DNA of 64,000 nt from Nitrosomonas sp. (GTDB lineage: Bacteria; Pseudomonadota; Gammaproteobacteria; Burkholderiales; Nitrosomonadaceae), in assembly GCA_016703745.1 (NCBI GenBank), contig JADJBK010000006.1, positions 1,860,001-1,924,000 of the forward strand, read 5' to 3'. Positions within the stretch are counted from its first letter, which is position 1, and every line of letters starts with the position of its first letter. Below are positions 44,165 through 51,773 of the stretch, in pieces. The position numbers were made by a program, and so were the translations under genes. The notes below the pieces were generated by a model that was not told the origin of the DNA, ran no database searches, and saw only the letters and a program-made list of their open reading frames with translations.

Positions 44165-44869
44165 ATGATCCGAAAACCGCTATTACGTGTTGAAAATTTG
44201 TCCAAGACTTTTTTTCTGCACGAGCAAAACAAAGTCATCCCGTCATCGTCGCAGGTTAATTTGTCTGTTTATTCCGGCAGGCTGACGGCGTTGATTGGCC
44301 CTACCGGCGCCGGTAAATCATCGGTGCTGAAAAGTATCTTCCGAACCTATCTGCCCAGCAGTGGCCGCCTGCTCTATGAAACCACGGCGGGCGCCACCCT
44401 GGATCTGGCCTTGGCGTCCGAACATCACATACTTGAACTCAGGCGACAGGAAATCGGTTTCGTGACCCAGTTTTTACACACCTTACCCCGGCAAAAAACC
44501 CTGGATGTGGTGGCAATGCCTTTGTATCAGCAAGGGATTGACCGAATGGAAGGTCGCGCACGCGCCGCCGAACTGCTGACCGAACTCAACATCCCCGAGC
44601 GGCTGTGGGAAGTACCACCCGCAACCTTTTCCGGTGGTGAGAAACAACGAGTCAATCTGGCGCGTGGGCTGATCGCCTCACCCCGGCTGTTACTGCTGGA
44701 TGAGCCAACCGCCAGTCTGGATGCCAGCACCACGGATCGTGTCGTGGCGCTGATTCAACGCAAGAAAGCGCACGGCACCGGCATGCTGGCGATTTTTCAC
44801 CATACTGATCTGGTCCAGCGTTTAGCGGATGACGTGGTGGAACTTGCTGTGCCAGCAGCTAATACTTAA
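44165..44869 (+). CDS. phnL: C-P lyase ABC-type ATPase PhnL
   Basis: 234 residues from ATG 44165; TGAGGA lies 10 bp upstream. Second ABC-like ATPase of the pathway, with Walker A IGPTGAGKSS, the TQFLHTLPRQKTLDVVAMPL block, signature TFSGGEKQRVNLARGL, Walker B LLLLDEPTASLD and switch region IFHHTDLVQRLADD. In E. coli PhnL participates with PhnG, H and I in the nucleophilic step and can sit on top of PhnK. Last intact gene of the phn operon; 20 bp separate it from the broken phnM. Confidence 0.93.
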   Translation: MIRKPLLRVENLSKTFFLHEQNKVIPSSSQVNLSVYSGRLTALIGPTGAGKSSVLKSIFRTYLPSSGRLLYETTAGATLDLALASEHHILELRRQEIGFVTQFLHTLPRQKTLDVVAMPLYQQGIDRMEGRARAAELLTELNIPERLWEVPPATFSGGEKQRVNLARGLIASPRLLLLDEPTASLDASTTDRVVALIQRKKAHGTGMLAIFHHTDLVQRLADDVVELAVPAANT

Positions 44870-44889
44870 GTCAACTTTTGGAGCCAACC

Positions 44890-45110
44890 ATGAATTTTTT
44901 GATTAACAACGCGCGTCTGGTATTGACTGATCGCATTGTGGAACACGCCAGTTTATTGATTGAGGATGGTTTGATTGCCAGCATTGAGCCAATCGATCCG
45001 ATTCTGGCGCAAGACGCGCATGTCATGGATCTGGGTAATCGTTATCTGCTGCCGGGCATGATTGATTTGCATGCCGATGCCCTGGAAAAAGACATCGAAC
45101 CTCGCCCTAA
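44890..45110 (+). pseudogene. phnM: phnM, 5' fragment cut by an IS5-type element
   Basis: ATG 44890 begins a PhnM N terminus (MNFLINNARLVLTDRIVE...), the amidohydrolase-fold enzyme that removes pyrophosphate from ribosyl triphosphate phosphonate. LPGMIDLHADALEKD matches the metal-site strand of the family. The homology stops at about residue 73 (EPRPK), and the frame runs 11 codons into the IS and ends at 45144. Family length is about 380 residues, so four fifths of the protein is missing. The remainder of phnM, and phnN and phnP, do not appear on the other side of the IS. Confidence 0.9.
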
Positions 45111-46303
45111 GGAACCTCTGATTAATTCCCCGCAAGTAATATAATTCTGCATCAAACTTTTTCGAGAAGCTATTCATGAAACCTTACCAACAGATGAGTT
45201 TTGCTGATGCCGAATACGCCAATAAGGGCAAAGTCACGCGCCGCGAGAAGTTTCTCGATCAACTTGATGGATTATTGCCTTGGCAGGCTATGATTGATGT
45301 TATTGAACCACACTATGCGCCAGGCAATGGGCGTGGCCGCAAACCATTTGCCTTGGAATTGATGCTGCGCGCGCATGTTGCGCAAATTATCTACAACTAT
45401 TCCGATCCGGGCATGGAAGATGCGCTGTATGAGATTGAATCACTGCGCCGTTTTTGCGGCATTCGTCTGGAAGCCGTGCCGGATGAAAGCACCATTTTGC
45501 AATTTCGGCATTTACTGGAAAAACACGGGTTAATGGATCAGATCTTCCAGGTCATCAACCAAACGCTGGGTGAGCGTGGGTTGTTCTTGAAAGCCGGCAC
45601 CATCGTCGATGCCAGCCTGATTGCCGCGCCGACTTCAACCAAAAATAAGAGCCGGTCGCGTGATCCAGAAATGCATTCCAGCAAAAAGGGCAATCAATGG
45701 TTTTTCGGCAGCAAGTTTCATATCGGCGTCGATCATGAAACCGGGTTGGTGCATACGCTCAAAGTAACCTCGGGGCATGTCAGCGACGTTGCCGAAGCCG
45801 CCGCCCTGCTGCATGGCGAGGAACAGTTTGTTCATGGCGATGCCGGATATCAGGGGCTGGATAAACGCCCGGAGATGCCGGCGGAAAGCCCTCCAGCCTG
45901 CGTGATCGCGATGCGTCCGGGCAAACTGGCCAGGCTCACGAAAGACGATTCCGGGGCGGCTCAACTACTGCGCGGTGCCGCCCGTGAGCTGGCGAAACGC
46001 CGCGCCAAAGTCGAACACGTGTTTCGGGATATCAAAATCCGCTTTGGGTATGCTAAAAATCGCTATCGCGGCCTGGCCAAAAATGCGGCCCGTTTGACCT
46101 TCCTGACAGCCATTGCCAACGTCATCCGTGGTGATGCTTATGAACGTCGATGTCTTGTTGCGTCTGAAATTTGAAAACAAGCCAGTAAATGAGCTTGTTT
46201 CCAGAGAGGAACGGCTGTTTTCATAAAAATCAGCGTCACTATTTGAAGTAGTGGTCAGTTTTTGAGTGACTGCCGTTCAGAATGTTTGTTTTTCAGAGGT
46301 TCC
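45111..46303 (+). mobile_element. IS5-family insertion sequence, complete, 1193 bp
   Basis: Terminal inverted repeats GGAACCTCTGA are exact over 11 bp (45111-45121 and the complement at 46293-46303). One transposase gene fills the element, and the length matches the IS5 subgroup (about 1.2 kb). The bases just outside are CTAA on the left (45107-45110) and TTAG on the right (46304-46307). Both fit the YTAR target rule of IS5 elements, but they are not identical, so there is no true target duplication. The left flank is phnM and the right flank is hsdR. Confidence 0.9.
45176..46174 (+). CDS. IS5-family transposase
   Basis: 332 residues, full length for the group. N-terminal helical domain with QMSFADAEYANKGKVTRREK and the central segment ALELMLRAHVAQIIYNYSDP. 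The DDE catalytic triad is recognisable: first Asp in AGTIVDASLIAAPTS, second Asp in EQFVHGDAGYQGL, Glu in RRAKVEHVFRDIKIRFGYAK (the Y-R-Glu/Lys block). The frame is intact, so the element may still be mobile. The protein starts 65 bp inside the left end of the IS. Confidence 0.93.
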   Translation: MKPYQQMSFADAEYANKGKVTRREKFLDQLDGLLPWQAMIDVIEPHYAPGNGRGRKPFALELMLRAHVAQIIYNYSDPGMEDALYEIESLRRFCGIRLEAVPDESTILQFRHLLEKHGLMDQIFQVINQTLGERGLFLKAGTIVDASLIAAPTSTKNKSRSRDPEMHSSKKGNQWFFGSKFHIGVDHETGLVHTLKVTSGHVSDVAEAAALLHGEEQFVHGDAGYQGLDKRPEMPAESPPACVIAMRPGKLARLTKDDSGAAQLLRGAARELAKRRAKVEHVFRDIKIRFGYAKNRYRGLAKNAARLTFLTAIANVIRGDAYERRCLVASEI

Positions 46304-47673
46304 TTAGCCAATTCGCCTTTGTATTGCGGGTAGAGTTTGTCAAAAATTTCTTCGATACGGCGGGCATGCGCCTTGGTCGAACAAAAGAAAATAGTCTTGC
46401 CAGGCAGCACACCATTGGAATCTTTGATGCATTCCTCCATGAATTCCCTGACAATCAGAGTGTTTGTGCCCTTATTGATGACCTGTTTTTCCAACTGCGA
46501 GCCTTCGAAGTTGATTTCTTCAACTTCTTTGCCTTCCAGCAGTAGTTTTTTCTGATCTTCCAGCGAGATAGTGCGCTTGCTGATGCCTTCCATCTGGAAT
46601 TTGGTCTGAATTTTCATGACCTGAAAACTGCTGAGGAAGGGCGGCGTGTTGTTTACGGCTTCTTCGAAGGTGTAGGCAAAGGTCGGCAGGCCGTCCTCGC
46701 AGTGAAAAATCTTGAAGGTGTTGTGATCAATGATGTCGGTAGGCGTGGCTGTGAGTCCCAAGGTGGTCGTTTTGAAGTAATTGAGGATCTCGCCGTAGGT
46801 GTTATAAATGGAGCGATGGCTCTCATCGACGACGATGAAATCGAAGAAGTGCGGAGACAGGTGCTGTGCCTCATCCCGGATGATGTTGAGCATGGTGGGA
46901 TAGGTGGCAACATAAATGCGGCGGTCTTTGGCAACCAATTTTTCGCCCACATGGGGCCAGCGCGGTTCGTTGGGTAAATGTTCCTTGAATGCTCCGATTG
47001 CCTGCTCGCGCAGTGCAATGCGGTCGACCAGAAACAATACCTTCTCGGCGTGGCCAGCACGCATCAGTGCATCGACCAGGGCAATGCAGGTGCGAGTCTT
47101 ACCGGTGCCGGTGGCCATCACCAGCAGGAAATCACGTTTTTTTTGCTCAATGCCTTCGAGCACCGATCGAATCGCGCGGATTTGATAATCCCGACCCGCG
47201 ATGGCGGTGTTGATCAATTCCTGAGTCAGTGGTTTGCGATTGCGGCGAATGTAGGCAAAGCGCTCCAGATCGTTGCGCGTGGGAAAGCCGACGACCTTGC
47301 GCGGTGGCGCGTTTTCCAGATCCCAGAAATAGAGTTCGTGCCCATTGGTATAAAAGCAGAACGGCAATTCACCGCCCAGTTGCTTCTGGATGTTGTAGCA
47401 ATATTGCTTGGCCTGTTCACGGCCAATGGCAGCATCTTTACTGGATTTTTTGGCTTCCACCACAGCCAGGGGTCTGCCATCTTTTCCCAGTAAAACGTAA
47501 TCGCTGAACTGGTGACCCTCATAAGACGTACGCGGTTCCGCCACGCCTTCCGGCAAGGCGGTGAGGATGTCGAACTCCTCGACAACCTGAGTGGGATCTT
47601 TGATGTTCCAGCCGGACTGCGCAAGTTGCTGGTTGATCAACTCTGACCGGGTTTGTGCCTCGGATTGGGTCAT
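46304..47673 (-). pseudogene. hsdR: hsdR, N-terminal ~456 residues of a type I restriction subunit, cut by the IS
   Basis: The minus-strand gene starts at 47673 and runs into the IS; the reading frame ends at 46255 after about 16 IS-encoded residues. Visible domains: an N-terminal nuclease domain with the PD-(D/E)xK-like DYVLLGKDGRPLAVVEAKK, then a SWI2/SNF2-type helicase with Walker A MATGTGKT, DESH box FIVVDESHRSI and motif III GLTATPTD. The second helicase half and the C-terminal domain are lost (intact HsdR is about 800-1000 residues). No hsdM or hsdS lies in the window. Without the C terminus it should not restrict DNA. Confidence 0.88.
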
Positions 47674-47770
47674 GCGTTACCGCCTCCCAGTCGACTGCAT
47701 AGCGCGAGTCGCACTCCGAGGGTTCGATTGGAGGCGTGACTGAGGTTCATTATTAACCAGGACTAAACAA

Positions 47771-47790
47771 CCACCAGCTAAAGCTGGTGG
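47771..47790. repeat. Subterminal hairpin of the IS200-type element, right end of the gene
   Basis: A perfect 8-bp stem (CCACCAGC / GCTGGTGG) with a TAAA loop, downstream of the transposase gene in its own direction. A further palindrome, CGGGTCTTAAGACCCG at 47819-47834, sits just after the tnpA stop and may act as a terminator. Confidence 0.75.
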
Positions 47791-47835
47791 GTTAGTGACA
47801 ATGACTAAAGTCAGGATACGGGTCTTAAGACCCGT

Positions 47836-48263
47836 TTAGCTTTCGGTACTGAAATTATCATCACCTTTAGGTTCAAAATGATGCTCCAAATAGTTTTGGA
47901 TCATCTCTTCTGTCAGCTCTCCTGATGTTACACAAAAGTACCCTCGCGCCCAAAAATGGCGCCCCCAGTAGCGTTTTTTAAGTCCGGAAAACTTTCAAAC
48001 AACTTCGTAGAAGTTCTGCCTTTGATGCGCCTCATTATTTCGCTGGGCGCCATGTTTGGTGGCGCAGATACCAATACATGTATATGATCCTGACTGACAA
48101 CACCTTTCAGAATTTCTATTTCAAATGCCTCGCACGTCTGCCTTATCAGTTCCCTGACCTTCAGTCCTATGTCACCTCTCAGTACCTTATAGCGATATTT
48201 TGTTACAAATACAAAATGGTACTGTATCTTGAAAACTGTGTGACTTCCATAACGATAGTCCAT
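47836..48263 (-). pseudogene. tnpA: IS200-family transposase TnpA, frameshifted
   Basis: ATG at 48263. The first ~94 codons read correctly: YHFVFVTKYRYKVL, and the metal-binding HUH motif in SQDHIHVLVSAPPNMAPSEI. At a run of six A bases (minus strand, about 47980-47985) one base is missing, and the frame leaves the family and stops at 47928. In the next frame the expected tail is all there, including the catalytic Tyr in EEMIQNYLEHH, ending TAA at 47836. A single-base deletion or a homopolymer sequencing error explains this. Confidence 0.82.
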
Positions 48264-48322
48264 GATACTCCCCTACTTTTTTTAGCATCATGGTACGTCC
48301 AATATTTTAAAAGATAAATCTT

Positions 48323-48339
48323 ACCGCCTTAAAGGCGGT
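48323..48339. repeat. Subterminal hairpin of the IS200-type element, left end
   Basis: A perfect 7-bp stem (ACCGCCT / AGGCGGT) with a TAA loop, upstream of the tnpA start in its own direction. Such hairpins are recognised by the Y1 transposase dimer. Confidence 0.75.
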
Positions 48340-48505
48340 GGTTTTAACCTTACTTCGGACTAATAAATAAGTAGTCTCTTCAAATATGAGTTCTGTTGCC
48401 ATGTATGGGCGTTCAAAGAATATTTTCTTGAAAATCAATTGGATGTGGGTCCGTATTTTTGTTGATTTCGGGGTTGGTATAAACCCCAGATTTTCAGGGA
48501 CGCTT

Positions 48506-49924
48506 TCAGGTATCTGTCAATTCCAGTAATTCAGTCATGCCGCGCTGCGGGATCGTTGTTTTCCATTGGAGCTGGTGATAGATGGCATCGGCTAATGCCT
48601 CTGAATTGCTGGATTCTCCATGAACGATATAGGTTTTGGTCGGGGCGTTATGGAAGCCTTTTAGCCAGTTGATCAGGTCTGCCTGATCAGCGTGGGCTGA
48701 TAGTCCTCCAATGGTATGGATAGAGGCGTTTACGGGTATTTCTTCACCAAATATGCGTACTTGCTTTGCGCCATCCACTAATCTTCGACCCAACGTACCT
48801 GCCGCCTGGAAACCGGTAATCAGGATGCTGCATTCTGACCGTGGAAGGTTGTATTTCAGGTGGTATTTAATTCGGCCGGCATCACACATACCGCTGGCGG
48901 AAAGTATGATGGCACCCTGCTGTACCTGATTGAGTTGTATCGATTCTTCCACTGATTGCACAAAGTGGATTTTCAGGTTTTCGTTTTGCTGGCGGAACCA
49001 GTTAAGAGCTTCAATGGTTTCCTGGTCGAGTAGCGTCTGGTGTTTCAAGGTGATCTCGGTTGCGGCTAATGCCATCGGAGAATCGACATAGAGATTCATT
49101 TTTCCTAGTCGCCCCTGTCGTTGAAGATCAGCCAGCAGAAACAGCAAATCCTGGGTGCGTCCAACTGTGAAAGCGGGCACAATGATGTTGCCGCGATTTT
49201 GTGTAATCGCATCGTTGACGACTTTTACCAGTTCGTCTCGGGTCGCTTCCATGCTGCGGTGCAGGCGATTTCCGTAGGTAGATTCGATTAGCAGATAATC
49301 CGCTTGTTCGATTTGTGCCGGATCGCGCACAATAGGATGTCCCGGTTGCCCTAAATCACCCGAAAAAACGATTTTGCAATGCCGCAAGCCGGATGTTATC
49401 CAGACCTCGATAATGGCGGAACCTAAAATATGGCCTGCTTCACGAAACTGACAACGCACGGATGGGTGTGGCTGGAGAGTTTCGTCATAATGGAGGCCAC
49501 GCACTTGTTGCAGCAGGGCTTCAGCCTGCGCCACCGTATAAAGTGGGGCATTCTCATGGGTCAGCTGGTGTTTTTTGCGCAGCAGGCTTTTATTTTGCCA
49601 TTCGGCTTCTTTTTCCTGAATGTAGGCGCTATCTTTCAGCATAACGGCCAGTAGATCGGCTGTTGCTGCCGTTGTGTAAACTGCTCCCCGGAAACCAAGC
49701 GCACTTAAGCGCGGCAGCAGGCCGGAGTGATCGATATGGGCATGAGTCAGCAACACAAAATCAATTTTTTCTGGATCGAAATTAATGGCTGTCCGGTTTT
49801 TATGATCTGCTTCACGCCCCCCCTGGAACATTCCACAATCCACCAGAAAGCGGATTTCTTTTGTTTCTATTAAATAGCATGACCCCGTTACTTCGCCCGC
49901 CCCGCCTAGAAATGTGATGTGCAT
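48506..49924 (-). CDS. Beta-CASP metallo-beta-lactamase-fold RNase-like protein
   Basis: 472 residues. Metallo-beta-lactamase motifs in order: FLGGAGEVTGSCYLIE, the zinc box LLTHAHIDHSGLLPRL, REAGHILGSAIIE and VFSGDLGQPGHPI, then the beta-CASP domain with ILSASGMCDAGRIKYHL and a final SAHADQADLINWL. This places it with the YSH1/CPSF73-like prokaryotic proteins often annotated as RNA-metabolising exonucleases. It has the residues for zinc-dependent phosphodiesterase activity, but the actual RNA substrate is unknown. It lies next to bioA on the same strand, 36 bp apart. Confidence 0.87.
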   Translation of the reverse strand: MHITFLGGAGEVTGSCYLIETKEIRFLVDCGMFQGGREADHKNRTAINFDPEKIDFVLLTHAHIDHSGLLPRLSALGFRGAVYTTAATADLLAVMLKDSAYIQEKEAEWQNKSLLRKKHQLTHENAPLYTVAQAEALLQQVRGLHYDETLQPHPSVRCQFREAGHILGSAIIEVWITSGLRHCKIVFSGDLGQPGHPIVRDPAQIEQADYLLIESTYGNRLHRSMEATRDELVKVVNDAITQNRGNIIVPAFTVGRTQDLLFLLADLQRQGRLGKMNLYVDSPMALAATEITLKHQTLLDQETIEALNWFRQQNENLKIHFVQSVEESIQLNQVQQGAIILSASGMCDAGRIKYHLKYNLPRSECSILITGFQAAGTLGRRLVDGAKQVRIFGEEIPVNASIHTIGGLSAHADQADLINWLKGFHNAPTKTYIVHGESSNSEALADAIYHQLQWKTTIPQRGMTELLELTDT

Positions 49925-49960
49925 GGAACCGTCCTTCCAATTATGATTAAGCTTGCCAGG

Positions 49961-51280
49961 CTATGACTCGGTCAGTTGATCGAGAATCTGTAGTATTCCA
50001 TTTGCGATGAGTTGCATGTCGTTTTCTTCAAGAATATAAGGCGGGATGATATAAACCGCGCGCCCGATCGGGCGGATCAGCAGTTGTTGTTCCAATCCCA
50101 GTTGCGCAAAACGATTGGCAAAGTTTGCCACAGGATCTCGAGCGTCAAAAGCCCAGATCATGCCGCAATTCCGGAAATTCTCCACCTTGGGGTGGGTTTT
50201 TAGCGACTGCAGGTGTTGATTAAACAGATGTGCTTTTACCGCATTGCTCGCAAGAACATTATCCTGCTCAAAAATATCGAGTGTTGCCAGCGCGGCGCGG
50301 CAGGCAAGCGCATTGCCGGAATGGGAGTGAGAATGCAGAAATGCTTTGCTGGTAAGGTCATCGTAAAATGCTGCGTAGATGTTATCTGTTGTCATCACGA
50401 CCGAGAGGGGCAAATAACCGCCACTCAACCCTTTCGCCAGGCAGAGAAAATCTGGTGTGATCGCTGCCTGTTCGCAGGCAAACATCGTTCCGGTGCGACC
50501 AAAGCCAACGGCGATTTCGTCGGCAATCAGATGAACCTGGTATCTGTCACATAGCTGGCGGGCGCGTTCCAAATAGACAGGGTGATACATGCCCATGCCA
50601 ATCGCACCTTGTATAAGCGGTTCCAGAATCAATGCGGCTATTTCGGCGTGGTGCTGTTCAAGATGCTGTTCTAATGCCGCCGCTGCGCGCAGAGCGCAAT
50701 CATACGGAGTTTCGTTATTTGTGGCCTGGCGCCAGTCAGGTGTGGGTACCGTTATGCTGGGAAGCAGTAGCGGCGCATAGGTTTGTTTGAACAATGGTAC
50801 ATCTGTTACTGATAAAGCACCAAGAGTTTCGCCGTGATAGCCATTTTGCAGGCTGATGTAATTCTTTTTGGTGGGAGAGCCGCATTGCTGCCAGTACTGA
50901 AAGCTCATTTTCAGCGCAATTTCAGTCGCGCTGGCCCCATCACTGGCATAAAAACAGTGACCCAGGTCCCCTGGCGCCAATTTGGCTAGTCGTTCAGATA
51001 ACAGCACAACCGGCTCGTGTGTGCAGCCTGCCAGCAAGACATGCTCAATTTTTTGCAGCTGATCGATAATTGCTGCGTTGATGCGGGGGTTGCAATGGCC
51101 AAAAAGGTTCACCCACCAAGAGCTGATGGTGTCCAGATAACGATCACCATTCTGGTCATACAGCCATGCGCCGATTCCCTTTGTAACCTCAAGTGGAAGA
51201 AATTTTTCATGATCTTTCATTTGTGTACAGGGGTGCCACACCGCCTGATTACTGCGTAGAGATAATTTTTTATCACTCAT
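49961..51280 (-). CDS. bioA: Adenosylmethionine-8-amino-7-oxononanoate aminotransferase BioA
   Basis: 439 residues from the ATG at 51280 (MSDKKLSLRSNQAVWHPC); a 13-residue upstream extension is not family-like and would run into the groESL promoter. It makes DAPA from KAPA in biotin synthesis, a PLP enzyme. Landmarks: SSWWVNLFGHCNPRI, the cofactor-binding YASDGASATEIALKMSFQYW, and the PLP lysine in FLCLAKGLSGGYLPLS. No other bio gene is adjacent. It is divergent from groES, and its start lies 4 bp from the groESL -35 element. Confidence 0.95.
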   Translation of the reverse strand: MSDKKLSLRSNQAVWHPCTQMKDHEKFLPLEVTKGIGAWLYDQNGDRYLDTISSWWVNLFGHCNPRINAAIIDQLQKIEHVLLAGCTHEPVVLLSERLAKLAPGDLGHCFYASDGASATEIALKMSFQYWQQCGSPTKKNYISLQNGYHGETLGALSVTDVPLFKQTYAPLLLPSITVPTPDWRQATNNETPYDCALRAAAALEQHLEQHHAEIAALILEPLIQGAIGMGMYHPVYLERARQLCDRYQVHLIADEIAVGFGRTGTMFACEQAAITPDFLCLAKGLSGGYLPLSVVMTTDNIYAAFYDDLTSKAFLHSHSHSGNALACRAALATLDIFEQDNVLASNAVKAHLFNQHLQSLKTHPKVENFRNCGMIWAFDARDPVANFANRFAQLGLEQQLLIRPIGRAVYIIPPYILEENDMQLIANGILQILDQLTES

Positions 51281-51284
51281 GGGG

Positions 51285-51313
51285 TTGAAATTCCTTGTCA
51301 TAACCACTATTAT
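51285..51313 (+). promoter_or_regulatory. Predicted groESL promoter
   Basis: TTGAAA (51285-51290), 17 bp, TATTAT (51308-51313), a good sigma-70 match. The CIRCE element begins on the last base of the -10, so a bound HrcA would block transcription. Confidence 0.65.
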
Positions 51314-51339
51314 TAGCACTCGTTGGAGTTGAGTGCTAA
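51313..51339. promoter_or_regulatory. CIRCE operator (HrcA-binding site)
   Basis: TTAGCACTC, 9 bp, GAGTGCTAA: an exact match to the CIRCE consensus. It predicts HrcA-controlled, heat-inducible groESL expression. No hrcA gene is in this window. Confidence 0.93.
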
Positions 51340-51437
51340 TAACGAAATCTATCCAACCGGCTGATGCTCAGCCGAGAACGTAGTGCTCGATTTAATATCT
51401 TTCTATCAAATTGTTAACAAACTCAGGAGAAATGTTC

Positions 51438-51728
51438 ATGAATATACGCCCTTTGCATGACCGTGTAATTGTCAAACGGCTCGAAGAAGAACGCAAGACC
51501 GCTTCAGGGATTGTGATTCCCGATACGGCAGCTGAAAAACCGGATCAAGGTGAAATCATCGCTGTGGGCAAAGGTAAAGCGAATGACAAAGGTGAAATTC
51601 GACCGCTTGAAGTCAAAGTGGGCGACAGGGTGTTGTTCGGCAAATATGCTGGTCAGGCAGTAAAAATTAAAGGTGAAGAGCTGCTGGTGATGCGTGAAGA
51701 GGACATCATGGGTGTAATCGAAGGCTAA
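51438..51728 (+). CDS. groES: Co-chaperonin GroES
   Basis: 96 residues from ATG 51438, 7 bp after AGGAGA; ATG 51432 is too close to that site. Family signature MNIRPLHDRVIVKRLEEERK, the mobile loop (TASGIVIPDTAAEKPDQGEI) and the C-terminal strand block VLFGKYAGQAVKIKGEELLVM. It caps the GroEL ring. First gene of the CIRCE-controlled operon. Confidence 0.98.
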   Translation: MNIRPLHDRVIVKRLEEERKTASGIVIPDTAAEKPDQGEIIAVGKGKANDKGEIRPLEVKVGDRVLFGKYAGQAVKIKGEELLVMREEDIMGVIEG

Positions 51729-51773
51729 CAGGCAATCAGGTTTGAATAATTTACTGAAATCAGGAGAATAAAT

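Larger units (their letters stand above)
47764..48350 (-). mobile_element. IS200/IS605-type element with tnpA only
   Basis: A Y1-transposase gene flanked by subterminal hairpins, CCACCAGC-TAAA-GCTGGTGG (47771-47790) and ACCGCCT-TAA-AGGCGGT (48323-48339), as required for single-strand transposition of this family. No tnpB. The tnpA frame is broken, so this copy is probably immobile unless helped in trans. Ends are approximate because IS200-type elements have no terminal inverted repeats. Confidence 0.8.

Noticed and set aside
45107..46307. IS5 insertion with a normal 4-bp target duplication
   Set aside because: The flanks are CTAA and TTAG, which are complements of each other and not direct copies.
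46308..47673. A functional type I restriction system
   Set aside because: Only the N-terminal part of hsdR remains and no hsdM or hsdS lies in the window.
48470..48505. GGGGTT/AACCCC hairpin and an AAGCGTCCCTGAAAATC-like sequence near the beta-CASP gene
   Set aside because: It resembles the ends of the 256-bp element slightly (GCGTC-CT-AAAA), but only over about a dozen bases and without a partner end.
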